From positions 1,054,001-1,118,000 of the forward strand of contig NZ_CP156060.1 of the NCBI RefSeq assembly GCF_039778605.1: a stretch of 64,000 nucleotides of DNA, in the 5' to 3' direction. This stretch comes from Flavobacterium sp. WV_118_3 (GTDB lineage Bacteria; Bacteroidota; Bacteroidia; Flavobacteriales; Flavobacteriaceae). A model generated the notes under the pieces. That model worked only from the letters and a program-made list of their open reading frames with translations. It did not search any database and was not told the DNA's origin. Shown piece after piece: positions 63,327 to 64,000 of the stretch (its first letter is position 1; each line of letters opens with the position of its first letter). Position numbers and translations under genes: made by a program.

Positions 63327-64000
63327 TTAAAAATTAGACATTTCCTTTTTACTATTCGTTTCTTTTTCTTTAAAATATAACTCGGCAAAACTCTGGTTGG
63401 AATTACCTGATGTTCTGCGGTAAAAGACACCTGGTGTAATCTCTTTCGGGTTTTCAAAACCACAGGCTCCGATAAATTCACCTAAAGCTTTCATCGTATT
63501 TTTATGGAAATTCGCCACACGCACACTCTTATCGGTGATATCAATTCCTTTGTATAACGCTTTATCCTGAGTTGCAATTCCTACCGGACACTTTCCGCTA
63601 TCACACTGTAACGCCTGGATGCATCCCAGCGAAAACATCATTCCACGCGCACTGTAACATGCATCGGCACCCAGAGCCATTGCTTTTGCCATATCGAAAG
63701 CAGAAATTACTTTTCCGGCAGCAAGAATTTTGATTTGCTCGCGAATTCCGTATTGGCGTAGGGTAGCGCTCACAAATACCAGTGCATCCGATAAGGCCAT
63801 TCCCATATAATCGATAAATTCCATTGGAGCAGCTCCGGTTCCACCTTCTGCTCCGTCAACAGTGATAAAATCCGGAAAAATCCGGGTTTCCATCATCGCT
63901 TCTACAATGGTTACAAATTCGTCCTGACGACCGATACAGATTTTAAAACCGACTGGTTTTCCATTGGATAACTGTCGTAACTGATTGATAAAATACAAAA
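63327..64000 (-). CDS. FMN-binding glutamate synthase family protein, C-terminal part
   Basis: This is the 3' end of a gene cut by the right window edge; the frame is open to the last base. The ~224 visible residues are a glutamate-synthase-like TIM barrel: FITVDGAEGGTGAAP (FMN/substrate loop), KILAAGKVISAFDMAKAMALGADACYSARGMMF and the Cys-rich CIQALQCDSGKCPVGIATQ, the position of the 3Fe-4S ligands in glutamate synthase. Stand-alone members are of uncertain reaction, and the start and N-terminus are outside the window. Confidence 0.88.
   Translation of the reverse strand, partial: LYFINQLRQLSNGKPVGFKICIGRQDEFVTIVEAMMETRIFPDFITVDGAEGGTGAAPMEFIDYMGMALSDALVFVSATLRQYGIREQIKILAAGKVISAFDMAKAMALGADACYSARGMMFSLGCIQALQCDSGKCPVGIATQDKALYKGIDITDKSVRVANFHKNTMKALGEFIGACGFENPKEITPGVFYRRTSGNSNQSFAELYFKEKETNSKKEMSNF

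Overview
The window looks like chromosomal DNA of a Flavobacterium-type member of the Bacteroidota. The supporting signs are type IX secretion (T9SS) C-terminal tails, PorP/SprF and OmpA partners, a TonB receptor with a DUF4249 lipoprotein, a fused CcoN-CcoO oxidase subunit, trmD-rplS gene order, monomeric isocitrate dehydrogenase, and many promoters with the Bacteroidota -7 element TAnnTTTG. Both ends cut a gene: mnmA on the left and an FMN-binding glutamate synthase family gene on the right. I found no rRNA, tRNA, IS element, phage gene or CRISPR array.

Layout: 1-3.2 kb holds the mnmA end, a secreted subtilase and a nitronate monooxygenase-like enzyme. 3.2-12.7 kb is a complete cbb3 oxidase locus: Crp/Fnr regulator, ccoI, ccoS, fused ccoNO, ccoQ, ccoP, ccoG, ccoH and a TauE/SafE-type membrane protein. 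12.7-17.2 kb holds a uracil-DNA glycosylase-like protein, hemN, a rhodanese lipoprotein and a LytS/LytTR-type two-component pair. 17.3-22.8 kb holds a cation/proton antiporter and a copper island (AraC-type regulator with an HMA-like N-terminus, copA, a small copper chaperone). 22.8-32.8 kb holds an M28 peptidase, thiamine pyrophosphokinase, the DUF4249/TonB pair, a second LytTR two-component system and two TPR membrane proteins, one ending in an AraC-type HTH. 32.9-49.8 kb is a surface-adhesin island: a 2621-aa and a 1967-aa T9SS type-B substrate flanking a PorP/SprF protein and an OmpA-family protein. 49.8-59.5 kb is mostly housekeeping: polysaccharide deacetylase, icd, rplS, trmD, a methyltransferase, an MFS transporter and a cyclophilin-FKBP fusion. 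59.5-62.3 kb is a compact graspetide (microviridin-like) cluster: a precursor with two cores, followed by an MvdC-like and an MvdD-like ATP-grasp ligase. 62.3-64 kb holds a small secreted protein, a GreA/GreB-family protein and the truncated flavoprotein.

Two observations stand out. First, the promoters of ccoI, ccoS and hemN each carry the palindrome ATGAy-AAAT-ATCAT exactly 22 nt upstream of a TAnnTTTG-type element, which suggests that the neighbouring Crp/Fnr protein activates oxidase assembly, oxidase and anaerobic haem synthesis as one low-oxygen regulon. Second, the graspetide precursor has the PFFAxFLE leader helix, two TxKYPSDN cores with the last two acidic residues in opposite order, and a terminator-like hairpin between precursor and ligases. 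All calls come from reading the sequence and from family knowledge; no database search was run.
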